NCBI RefSeq assembly: GCF_042242105.1
Contig: NC_092029.1
Span: 8,681,885 to 8,745,884 of the forward strand
Direction: 5' to 3'
DNA from: Pempheris klunzingeri
Taxonomy: Eukaryota > Chordata > Actinopteri > Acropomatiformes > Pempheridae
Length of the DNA stretch: 64,000 nt
Shown here: one piece after another, positions 1 through 9,860 of the stretch
Numbering within the stretch: position 1 is the first letter of the stretch
How the letters are laid out: each line of letters begins with the position of its first letter
Notes under the pieces: generated by a model
What the model was told of the DNA's origin: nothing
Database searches by the model: none
The model's input: only the letters and a program-made list of their open reading frames with translations
Made by a program: the position numbers and the translations under genes

Positions 1-1971
1 CAGACAAGCCAAGAAAGCACGGCCGTCCATTTTGGCAGAGATGTTGTTATGATAACTTGCTGTGCTTTTCTTAATAAGCAGCACATGGTTTGACAGGTTT
101 CGAGTGTGTCACTGTTTCTGCCCATGTCTTTTTGCTCTGAAGAGAAATCGAATAATTTTGGTCTAACAACCATTTGACAAGATGTTTAGAAATGAGCCCA
201 AGCAACATCAGAAAATTTGGCTTAATAGCAAATTTTAGAAATTGTGATTGTATAAGATTTGACAGGCTTTGAAGGGACTGTGGACTGAAGCAAAGAGGCA
301 TGAATTACAGAGGGAAACCAGTTCCAGGAAGGGGTATGTGAAGAGTTCAAATCTGTTTTTGAGAAGGGGGGGGAAGAATCGCAGAGTTCCCAAAACAGGC
401 GATAACACACACACCGGGATGCCAAACAACAAATCGTCTGGAGGACTTGAAGCTTTCATCACCTTCCAGCATTTTTGTGGGGATCGCTGATCCTCTATGA
501 CACCTCCAGCTCTGCAGTGTTCTTCTCTCATTGGGAGGTAGTCAAATCAGCTGGTATTTTTGTTTTTCATTTCCAGAATCCACTCTTCATGGAGAACATG
601 AAGTGCCCTGTCACGGCTTGAGCCAAATCTAAAAAGTGTGGGCACATGTTTTTTTTTTTATACTCCATTCCATCGCCATCACTTTATCCAGCCCGTGTGA
701 GAAGACTTTGAAAAGCTGGTGTTGATGTTGTGATGAAAAGCTTTGAAAACACAATTGCGCTTTTGTTGTTTTTAAAATGGAACCAAATGCGTCGATATTT
801 TGTTGTCATGGTAACACACTCGCACTATTTGCCATTAGGCAGAACAGAGAGTGTGTGGTTTAAAGACATGAGTAAAAGATGGGTTTTGTGTACTTGATAT
901 GTCTAAGAGTAACAGCAGTTTTGTATGCTGATATAAAATATTGACCAAATGTTTTTTGGGCCAAAACATCAGTGTAGCTCTTTTTATGAGAATTCTGAGC
1001 TGCAGTCAAACAATAATTAAAGATCCCCAACCAGATGTGTTTTCATACGCATAAAATAAAAAATGTTTACTCAATGTTTATTGTCTAATATAGCTTTTTC
1101 ACACTATTGAATCAAATAACTCCATTATTTTATTTTAACAAGATGATGAGGGACTACTACTGAATATGTATTATTATATGTTATATAAATATTTATTCCA
1201 AAAGTTTAAATACTTAATACGGCCATCTGGCAGTGTACAGTGTGTGAACTGGATTCTATAACTTTCTACACCACATTTGTGTAAGCTGCTTATTGGATCA
1301 CCATTGACTTCCAGTTGTGATGAACTTGTATTTAAAGTGAGCACAGAGAAGCTTTGCTCCTTCAGCAGATGTGTGAAAACAGTCCCAAACTCTGCAGAGT
1401 GAAGGTCAAACCTCCAAGTAAAAAAAAATCAAAACACGTCTTTCAGTAGAGGACAGACTTGCAGACTTAAGTTAATAAATGCAGTGATTGTGACATATGA
1501 GGATTAAGGTTTCCAGTAAGTCAAATAATCACGTAGAAATGACAGCATTATTATTTCAGACTGACGGGGAGGAGGGTCGTGAAGGGAGGGTGACACAGGA
1601 GAGGAGGCTGGGAGTGTGAGAGAGTGTGTGCGTGTGTGTGTGTGGGAAACGGAGACAAGCCCACAGCAGCTCACCCAAACTTGCATTAGATCTGCGTTGC
1701 GGCTATCATATGATGGTTTCTCTCCTGTTTGCAGTCTTCATGGCATTCTGCCGACTTGTGTGATCTCATGGAATGCACAAGGGGTTTTTCTTCAAGAAAA
1801 CTTTTAGCCGAACTCTACACTCAACTGCTCTCTTACACAGACCGTAGTCTCTGCATGGGTCCGTCTGAATGAATTTTGTGGAGGAGTTCACAGACTTTTT
1901 GAAATGTATTTGGGATGCGACGCACGCTCCCTCTGCTGACTGGATCAATGCTGTACTGAAGGTGAAGAAAA

Positions 1972-2376
1972 ATGCGGCTGCCATCATTAATTTGGATTCT
2001 GCACTTGATGAATCTCACAGAAGGCCTCGACAACACAAGTGATCTGCGATACAGACGTGAGTTTTCCAGCATGACTTGTCATCTCCACCTCTCTAATACT
2101 ATTGCTAAACTTGGCTCCTGTGAAATGTGTCTTATCTCGCCCCATTTTCTCAGTAGGAGATAGTAAACAGTAGACGGACACAACATATGGAGACAATAAG
2201 TGTATTCTATCAGGGAACAATGTGGTCATAGATTTCCGTTTGTTTCACCCTCTTGCACACTATGAATTTGAAGGCTTGGCTCTCTCTCTTGGCTCTGATC
2301 TCGTAAAAGCAAGTTTCTTGTGAAATCGCATTCTGTAAATGGTGCACAGTATCTGATCTCAGTGAGGCTCCCCCTC

Positions 2377-2407
<31 letters not shown>

Positions 2408-3489
2408 CTTGTATCTGTTTATCCACAGGTAGCTCCTCTGTGAGCAGAATCTGTCCAGCAGGTTGTGCGACATGCTCGGCCCCGAATGGCTGCCTGTCCT
2501 GTAAACCTCGCCTCTTCTTCCACTTGGAGCTGGATGGGATGCGGCAGAGGGGCACCTGTCTGTCCTCCTGTCCCCGAGGTCACTATGACATGCGAGCGCC
2601 ACACATCAACACCTGCACTAGTAGGTACCCATCAACAAAGATAGGAGCAGTGGAATGATGTAAAATAATAAGAGGAACATCCTTTGGTGTCCTGACAGTA
2701 TGATATTAACAAAAGTTTATTCCCTGCAGGGTGCAGGGAAGACTGTGCTTCCTGCTTCAGTGAAAACTTTTGCACACATTGTCATCCAGGCCACTTCCTG
2801 TTCCAGGGCAAATGTGAAAACAGCTGTCCAAACGGACTGACGGCGAACACGGCACTGCGAGAATGCACAGGTGAGACAGTTATGTCATGTTATTTTGAAT
2901 GCATGTAATGCTGATATGAGGTCTTCTGTGATGTCGGGGTAGCGCAGCACAATATAAGGCGGTTGTGTCTCTCTGTGTCAGAGTGCTCTTTAGGCTGTGA
3001 GGTGTGTGTGAGGAGGAACATGTGTGTGCGGTGCAGAGCAGACCTGTACTTCCTCCACGGCCAGTGCCATCTCACCTGCCCAAAGGGATTCGAGCCTGAT
3101 GTGCAGCTTATGCAATGCACCCCTCAAGGTGAGAGAAATTCCCTTTTGCCACACAGTTGAAACATCCAATCCAACAGTGCATATCAACTCACCATTACAG
3201 TATAGAGGTCTCTGATTGTGTCTCCACTGTCCCACATTTTTCCGTCTTGTTGACTATGAGGATGTGTCTCACCATCTCTCTCCTCACAGTGCACTGTGAG
3301 GTCGGGGAGTGGACAGACTGGGGTCCATGTGTTCGGAGAAAGAGCGTGCGATCCTACAGGAGGGGACAGGAGACACGTACCCGACAAGTTCTGCAGCCCC
3401 CGAGTGTGTTCGGCAACCCCTGTCCACACGTGTCAGAGATCAGGAAGTGTGTCATCAAAAAGAGACTGAAGAGCCCAAGCAGGTTGTAA
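1972..3489 (+). CDS. rspo3: R-spondin 3-like secreted Wnt enhancer, five coding exons
   Basis: Exons 1972-2056, 2429-2620, 2730-2870, 2982-3128 and 3290-3489 join in frame (all junctions phase 1, all GT-AG) into 254 residues. Residues 1-18 form a signal peptide ([18 protein letters not shown]), followed by a basic RYRR segment. FU1 (about 30-92) contains [12 protein letters not shown] and [12 protein letters not shown], very close to mammalian RSPO3; in this family FU1 binds ZNRF3/RNF43. FU2 (93-139) keeps the FSENF motif, whose phenylalanines bind LGR4-6 in the family. A third FU-like unit (140-188) is extra compared with the two of mammalian R-spondins. The TSP1 domain (189-245) keeps WTDWGPC, but only four cysteines (191, 202, 233, 242). 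The protein ends after [10 protein letters not shown], without the long Lys/Arg tail typical of RSPO3. A tail exon reached by an unrecognised donor cannot be excluded. The ortholog call also rests on rnf146 lying downstream. Confidence 0.9.
2384..2406. repeat. (CA)n microsatellite in rspo3 intron 1
   Basis: An uninterrupted CA run of about 11 units ends 22 bases before the first base of rspo3 exon 2, so it lies where the branch point and pyrimidine tract would be. Confidence 0.9.
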
Positions 3490-3677
3490 TAAGCTGAAGG
3501 AGAGCCCCTTACGAAGTATTTGTTAATATTGCAGAGGTATACAACATGTCATTGCACATTCCACATTGGTTGGTAATTTAAAAACTTTGAAAACTATTTT
3601 AAATTGTAAAGATGTGAAAGTAAAGATGTATCAATCTAAAATAAGACCGATTTATATAATGAACTTCAACGGAAATT

Positions 3678-3683
3678 AATAAA
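3678..3683 (+). other. rspo3: Candidate rspo3 polyadenylation signal
   Basis: AATAAA lies about 190 bases after the rspo3 stop codon. It is the first canonical hexamer I see downstream on this strand and would give a short 3' UTR. No transcript evidence is available. Confidence 0.45.
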
Positions 3684-4284
3684 AGGGTTTGATGGATTTA
3701 ATGATTTTTTTAAAATTCTTGTCTGCCAACAAATTCAACACCTTTCCTGCATCGTTTGGCCTCATCTGGACTTTGGCTGAATCTGACACACTTCATATGA
3801 AAAGCAGTCATGCTAAATTAATGCCACTTGTGGTCAGCCAGGGTGAAATTACTTAATTGTTTTGCGAAGTGATTGCCTAACTTGACTTAAAGTTTTGGCC
3901 ATAATCCCTTCATGTAAAAACTGGATAAAACAGCATATACTGTACAGCCAACACTTATCTGAGCACAGGCCAATAGGCCTTTTCCACAGAGGAAACTCTG
4001 ACATATTAGACCAGAAAAAACACAGTTGTAAATAATAAGATGAATGCTGGCTGAATTCCATTTAGCTGCTCTGGTTTCAGAGGCCTGGTGCTCGTCATGC
4101 TGGCTCGCTGTCACACCGTCATGACTTACTGGGACACAGTAACAGAGCCATTGTTAATGTTATTAGTAACATCTGCACTTTTCCTACCGTGACAATTCAA
4201 AATGTCTGCTGTGAAAAAGGACTTTCAATCAGTCCCACAACCCATTCATTCATTAGCATGAGAAGACAAAAGAAGACCTTAACC

Positions 4285-4363
4285 TTAAAAAGTCTTATGT
4301 CAGAGAGGACAAAAGAAGACCGTTAAGGTCTTCTTTTGTCCTCTCTGACATAAGACTTTTTAA
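4285..4363. repeat. Perfect 37-bp inverted repeat, 5-base loop
   Basis: The left arm 4285-4321 is the exact reverse complement of the right arm 4327-4363, with GTTAA between them. A further partial copy of the inner part (GACAAAAGAAGACCTTAA) lies just upstream near 4265-4282. Perfect arms of this length point to a recent event. It lies between the 3' end of rspo3 and the first exon of rnf146. Confidence 0.97.
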
Positions 4364-4480
4364 TCTGTATGTAATGATATCAACACCTCCCAGTATAGCA
4401 GGCCTATACCTCTGAACATAGGCTACAAGAGTAACACATTTTAATAGACTTAGAAATCTATATGAAAGAAAATGTATAAT

Positions 4481-4584
4481 TCTCAAAAGAAACTACACAT
4501 TAAAATTATTCTAATAATTTTTTCTCAAAAGAAACTACACATTAAAATTATTCTAATAATTTTAATGTGTAGTTTCTTTTGAGA
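4481..4584. repeat. Tandem repeat ending in a perfect 30-bp palindrome
   Basis: The unit starting TCTCAAAAGAAACTACACAT occurs at 4481-4520 and again from 4523. The second copy's first 30 bases (4523-4552) are followed, after two bases (CT), by their exact reverse complement at 4555-4584. Confidence 0.97.
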
Positions 4585-4608
4585 ATGGATATTTTCTAAT
4601 GTTGGTCT

Positions 4609-4650
4609 CATAGACTGTATAGAAGAATATTACCTTACATACAGTCTATG
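4609..4650. repeat. 12-bp inverted repeat, CATAGACTGTAT family footprint
   Basis: CATAGACTGTAT at 4609-4620 is matched by ATACAGTCTATG at 4639-4650 with 18 bases between. From memory, CATAGACTGTAT opens a short non-autonomous repeat that is widespread in percomorph fishes; this could be an internally deleted copy. A relative seems to lie near 47.16 kb. Confidence 0.75.
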
Positions 4651-4689
4651 GTTGGCCTATAAATGCGTGGCCCCGTACGTACAGTGCGC

Positions 4690-4910
4690 AGCTACAGTAG
4701 ATCTACAGAACATACGGACAGTCAGTGGAGATGAGGTGAGCGCCATCCAGGAGCTCTGAAGTCAGCGGGGCTTGGCTGGAACAGAGCCCCAGCAACAACG
4801 CAGTCACTCCTCGGCGCACTTAACTTCACAACCAAATATAAATGCAGCTTTATAAATATCTTCATCCGCGCTTCTCCTGAGGACGCTTCCAGAGGCATCC
4901 CAAAGATCAG
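4690..4910 (+). other. rnf146: Probable non-coding first exon and core promoter of rnf146
   Basis: A strong donor (CAG before GTGAGTG at 4911) ends a GC-richer stretch with no open reading frame. The next acceptor is CCGCAG at 5314, one base before the rnf146 start codon, so this is the likely 5' UTR exon. The start of transcription cannot be placed; the left edge is a guess. Confidence 0.55.
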
Positions 4911-5315
4911 GTGAGTGATTTTAATAACGGAGAAGTTAAGCAGACAGGATGCTCACCGACAGCTAGCATGCTAACTCCATACAGTAAGCTAAAGCAGCTG
5001 TCAAGTCAACGTTAGCTAGATGAATGTTAGCGTGACATTGACTTTACAGTATCTTCGTCCTAGTGTGACTTCACATTTAAACAGAGGACTCTTTAACGCC
5101 ACTGCTTGGAATATACGCTATTTAAATTTATGCTGTCAAGTTAGCCTAGCTAGCCTAGTTAGCCTAGCAATGTCTTAGACACCGCGCATGTCAAGTAGGA
5201 ACACCACCAAATTGCATAGCTACTTTCATACTTCATACTTCATACTGCTATGTAGTACAGCACTCACGTGTTGCCAGGCAGACCTGTTGTGACGCTGCTG
5301 GTTTCTCTCCGCAGT

Positions 5316-6395
5316 ATGGCAGGCTGTGGAGAAGTGGACTGTTCCCTGAATGCCCTGGCTACCTCCAAGCTGATCGAGGATGTAGGAGATACCTGTGTGA
5401 CAGATCCCTCCAGTTCCACCACCACTAACACCCCAGAGTGTGCCATCTGTCTGCAGACCTGCATCCACCCTGTGCGCCTTCCATGCTTCCACGTCTTCTG
5501 TTTCCTGTGTGTGAAAGGCGCCTCCTGGCACAGTAAGCGCTGTGCTCTCTGCCGGCAAGAGATCCCAGAAGACTTCCTGGAGCGGCCTGTTCTTCTCTCA
5601 CCTGAAGAACTGAAAGCAGCAGCTGCAGGGGTGAACCGAAGTGTAGGGACATCAGGCAGTACCCGGGGGGACAATGTGTGGTACTATGAAGGGCGCAACG
5701 GCTGGTGGCAGTATGATGAGAGGACCAGCCGTGAGCTGGAAGAGGCCTTCTCCAAGGGCAGGAAGACCACAGAGATGCTGATTGCAGGGTTTCTTTATGT
5801 GGCCGACCTGGAGAACATGGTGCAATATCGCCGGAATGAGCATGGCCGCAGACGCAAGATAAAGCGGGACGTTTTAGATATCCCCAAGAAGGGAGTCGCG
5901 GGACTGAGGTTAGACCCTGAACCTGCCCCAATTCCTGCTTTACCAGTTGTCACCTCAGCTCCAACAGAACGTGTCAGCTCAGCTGATGGATCAGACACTG
6001 CAGCCCAATCACAACCTTCATCCTTTGGGATAATGGTGTCTCTTCCCCCTGTTCGACCTCCAACACTCCTGGGGCGCCATCTTACCAGTCCCCTTTCTCC
6101 CTCACCCTCAGCCCTGGAGGAGTCTTTCTCCCAGCTCCTAATCAGCCAGCCAGAGTGTGAGGAGGTGGAAGGAGACGATGAGCTACAGACGTATGAGTAT
6201 GCATCAGGCAGCAGTGAGAGTGAGGAGGAGAGGGAGAGGGGGAGAGCGGAGTCGATGCCAAGGAGAAGACATAGGCAAAGACCCCTAAGAGAGAGCCAGC
6301 CAGCCAGAATGCCTCCGAGGGGCGGACCCTCCAACTCTGCACTTAATCTCCGCTCCCGTAGTCCTGACGGACAGTGTACTGTGACAGAAGTGTGA
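5316..6395 (+). CDS. rnf146: E3 ubiquitin-protein ligase RNF146 (Iduna), RING plus WWE
   Basis: A single coding exon gives 359 residues. The ATG at 5316 is one base after a splice acceptor and starts MAGCGE, as in mammalian RNF146, so I prefer it to the longer open frame upstream. A C3HC4 RING spans residues 42-79 (CAICLQTC, then CFHVFCFLC, then CALC). The WWE domain spans about 122-185 ([39 protein letters not shown]) and in this family binds iso-ADP-ribose on PARylated proteins. The middle is Ser/Pro-rich; an acidic [14 protein letters not shown] stretch follows, and the tail [14 protein letters not shown] matches the mammalian C-terminus. Known role: PAR-dependent ubiquitination of tankyrase targets such as Axin, which promotes Wnt signalling. 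The intronless coding region is usual for the gene. I see no damage. Confidence 0.96.
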   Translation: MAGCGEVDCSLNALATSKLIEDVGDTCVTDPSSSTTTNTPECAICLQTCIHPVRLPCFHVFCFLCVKGASWHSKRCALCRQEIPEDFLERPVLLSPEELKAAAAGVNRSVGTSGSTRGDNVWYYEGRNGWWQYDERTSRELEEAFSKGRKTTEMLIAGFLYVADLENMVQYRRNEHGRRRKIKRDVLDIPKKGVAGLRLDPEPAPIPALPVVTSAPTERVSSADGSDTAAQSQPSSFGIMVSLPPVRPPTLLGRHLTSPLSPSPSALEESFSQLLISQPECEEVEGDDELQTYEYASGSSESEEERERGRAESMPRRRHRQRPLRESQPARMPPRGGPSNSALNLRSRSPDGQCTVTEV

Positions 6396-7680
6396 TCATG
6401 ACTGGACCGTGGTATCTGCTCCACAGATAATAGTTCTTAAACTTTATCAGTTCTGCAAAAAACTTTGAAAACCAGTATGCATCTTTAAAGGTCCCATGAA
6501 ATTTGTGTTATTACTCGTGTCACCAGATGCAGTTCCCCCTCATTTTACCTCATTTTTCATCGAAATGTTCTGGGTTGTTCAAAGATCTCCATCCAATTAA
6601 ATATTATCTTAGAAGTGAGGGGAATCCTGCCAACCATTTCTTCCACATCTGCAGATCTACAAGGTAACTAGCAGTCGCAGCAGAGATGTGGGTCACAGCT
6701 GTTCTTGGATGTTAGTTTGCAAAAACATCATTAACAGCTCTCTCCAACACTAACGTAACTGCTTGGATAAATTCATGTCTCACATCTTTGTTGTCCTCCT
6801 CCCAATATTGTGTTTGGTGCAGTAGATCCATTTCAAGGGACCTTTTAAAACATGCCTTTTGTTTCCTGCAGCAATATACTGTATACATTGTTAGTTGTGC
6901 ATCCCTCCAGGAATCAGGTTATTTGGTGAAGCATAACACTGTCTTGTTTTAGGGCCAAAATAAGGTGACACAGTTTTATCTGACCGCTACCATCTGCCAC
7001 TGCCTTTACATCAGTTTCTGACATGGCAATACGATCTCTGAAATGAAACAACACCCTCTTTGTTTTGTCTTTCGAGCTCGTGGTTAACGTGGTCATCATC
7101 CCTTGTTTTCGCTTTTGAAGTATAAAAATCTTAAATGTAGCACTTCTGGAGGGTTAAAACTGCTTACGATTTCCTGCTCTGCTGAATAGTTTTTAAGTTA
7201 AGAAGTTTTAATCAGGACCTAATTAATAAGTAAACTGGAATGTGTGTGTGTGTGTGTTAAAGTGTGTGGTGGAGAGACTTTATTCTCTCTTTTACTGTGA
7301 AAGTCTTGTTTTAATAATGGCGTGTATCTGTGTAGTGAGTGGTGTTGGGTGTTGAAAAGCTACTGGCAGAACCACTGGAAAGTATAAGGCTATATATGTA
7401 GAGAGACGCATTTGGATTTCTATTTCTTGTCATAGTACTCTCGATAGGGCTACTATCAAAGCACTGGCATTGACACGTGCGTGGATGAGCTTGAGCTGTC
7501 TTCACACACTCTGGTTTTTTTTTTTCCCCCCTTTTTGCTCCAGCTGGTATTATTTTAATTGTCATTGTTTCACTGTCGGTGTCTTACCATGTGAATTACC
7601 TATAAGAAACTCCTGTCTGTGTGGTGTTGCCCGTGTGGTGTTTTGTCAAGTTATTAAAGGTGTTTATCTATGATTTAAAA
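6396..7680 (+). other. rnf146: Probable 3' UTR of rnf146
   Basis: The stretch after the stop codon has no supported coding region. It contains a short TG run at 7241-7257 and an ATTAAA variant polyadenylation signal at 7653-7658. The end of the transcript is inferred only from that hexamer. Confidence 0.35.
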
Positions 7681-9299
7681 TCTTACGTCGGCTGATTCAT
7701 CTTTTTGTTAAAATGGAGGAACACATTACAGAATTATGAGAAGAGAAGTGGCGCTGATCCACAGGCCTGTTTGCAACGTGTGTCCTGATTTCAGTCTAAC
7801 TGCAGTGAACCGTAAGACTCCACCGGATGGAGCTGTTGCACAGAGCAAGTAGCTCTGAGAACTCCAGCCAAAACAAACAGGTTATTGTGGTCCCACAAGT
7901 ATTATACAAACTTATTGCTGAATTTTGCATGAAGATCAGCAAGAAAGCAAATAAGCACATTTCCCAAAGTGTCAAACTATTTATTTATTACTTACCTGCT
8001 GTATTGGTTTCCTCTTGTCTGCATCTGCTTTGGAAGTTTCAACTGAAAGAAATGTGATCAAAGTACTGAATCTGTAGCATTTGGACACAATACAATACTA
8101 ACAACTTTCTTAATCCCACAGTTTGTCAAATTGTTTGGAGCACTTAATTGTACATAAAGCACAATAACACAAGCAAAAATGATGCAGCAAAGCAAAAGGT
8201 GACAGCAATGAAAGTAAAAAAAGGATGTTTATGATTTGCAAAACTCTACATTTTGTGCTTTACAATAATTTACTACTAACCTGTAACCCTGGATGTGCTG
8301 CAAATTATCTTATTTGATTGTGGAGTGGCTTTTATTGTAAATAGATGATTTATATTTGTTTCAGTTTTGTGGAGAAGATGAAACCAAGGCCGCTGCCACC
8401 AATGCAGCTGAGCTGGAGCATTTGCCAACTGAAGGAAAACCACAGGCTCAGTTTGTGCAGTCGGGCTGTGACTTGAATAAGAAACATAGCATAATGAGCC
8501 AGACTGTGGCTAGTGTCTTTTCAGAGCCTCTTTATAACTGTGTACTCTGTAACTTCAACGAGAAGGGTGGTCAAATTTTGACTGGCAATTTTGCTTTTGG
8601 ATAATTTGTGTATAATTTACATCTGCAGCCTATAAACCAGGCCTTCACAGACATCACAAAACACGATTATTCCATATTTGAATAAAGCCTGACCCTCATG
8701 ACAGGGTCTAATCAACACAGCCATGTTGACAGTTAAAATCTGTGATGCTCTGAAGTAATTCATGTCAATGTTTTCCAATTTTTCAGAAATCAGATGTTCA
8801 TTTCAATGTTATACGTATATATTTCCATTTACTGACATGTAAAAAGAAAAACAGGGATTTCTGTTGTAGCCATCAAAATAGTTTCTTGCAGGCTTTTCTT
8901 TCCCAGTGCAAGTACGAGGTAGACATTACACAATGCATCTTAACTTTTACATCTTTAGGGTTCCAGTCAGCACTTTTATGTGGGTCTGGTAGGGCAATAA
9001 ATTACTGGGACTTGTTTAAAAAGAGAGAGAATGCCCGAAGTTGATTTATAATTTAGATTTGCACAATAGCCTATAGGGCAACCTGAACTGAACCCATATG
9101 GTAACCAAAAATCATGCTGCTAGGGACCATCTGTTACTACCATTGGAGATCCACATGGACAAACGCTCATTGTTCTAATGTGACCCATGTTGTTTACCAG
9201 CCCATCACTAAACCACATGGAAATACTTTTATTGTGCACACTTATCCAATTACTGCCATATTTTGTACAGTAATTATTCCACAAGTATTATCAAAATGT

Positions 9300-9445
9300 T
9301 ATCAATAGACTGCTGTACTGTGCTTTGAGCTAAATGCTAACGTCAGCATGCTATCAAATTCACAGTGATGATGCTAGCATGTTGATGGTTGATGTTGATT
9401 CACCATCTTAGTTCGAGTGTTGACACGTTAACATTTGCGTGATAT
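9300..9445. repeat. Fish interspersed repeat fragment (GCTAAATGCTAACGTCAGCA type)
   Basis: The phrase GCTAAATGCTAACGTCAGCA followed by repeated GCTAGCATGTTGATG-like words belongs, from memory, to a non-autonomous element very common in percomorph genomes. Ends are approximate. Confidence 0.55.
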
Positions 9446-9599
9446 AAATTATAATAGTTACAGATGAGACTAATGGGAACGTCATTTGCAGGAATATAGT
9501 TATTATGATGATGATAACGGAAATACTTAGGCCCACTTAATATAAAAGCAGTCCAATACAATGCCAGTTTGAATGCATCCTAAGAGGAACATAAATGTA

Positions 9600-9860
9600 T
9601 GTACAGATTTTAATGGCAAACCATCCAATAGTTGTTGGGACATTTTATCCTGAAAACAAAAGTACAACCTAATATGGGTGCCGGAGGTAAAGCCAGATCA
9701 CTGAACCTCTGCGGACCATCAATGTCTGTACACAATCTCCACAAACCAATTTCCACAAACTGTTCACACCAATATGTGTGATATTTTTCCAATGTGGAGC
9801 TGCACTGTATACGGATACATCAATACTATGTCCTACATTATGTAGAGGCGCCACCTTCAC
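9600..9860. repeat. Probable fish interspersed repeat, decayed
   Basis: GGCAAACCATCCAATAGTTG resembles the common phrase about an 'atggattgccat' block in the same repeat family as the 12.3 kb copy, in the opposite orientation. Divergent; ends approximate. Confidence 0.35.

Noticed and set aside
1504-1807. Open frames on both strands around 1.5-1.8 kb
   Set aside because: Produced by a GT-rich low-complexity stretch upstream of rspo3; no domain and no splice signal linking them.
5268-5315. N-terminal extension of rnf146 (16 more codons)
   Set aside because: The open frame begins with TTG inside the intron, upstream of a clear acceptor at 5314; the ATG at 5316 matches the known RNF146 start.
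5425-6424. Long open frames on the - strand opposite rnf146
   Set aside because: They are shadows of the GC-biased rnf146 coding exon.
8356-8604. Open frame of 82 codons on the + strand after an acceptor-like CAG, in the gap where echdc1 might be
   Set aside because: No crotonase or other recognisable motif, and no partner exon nearby.
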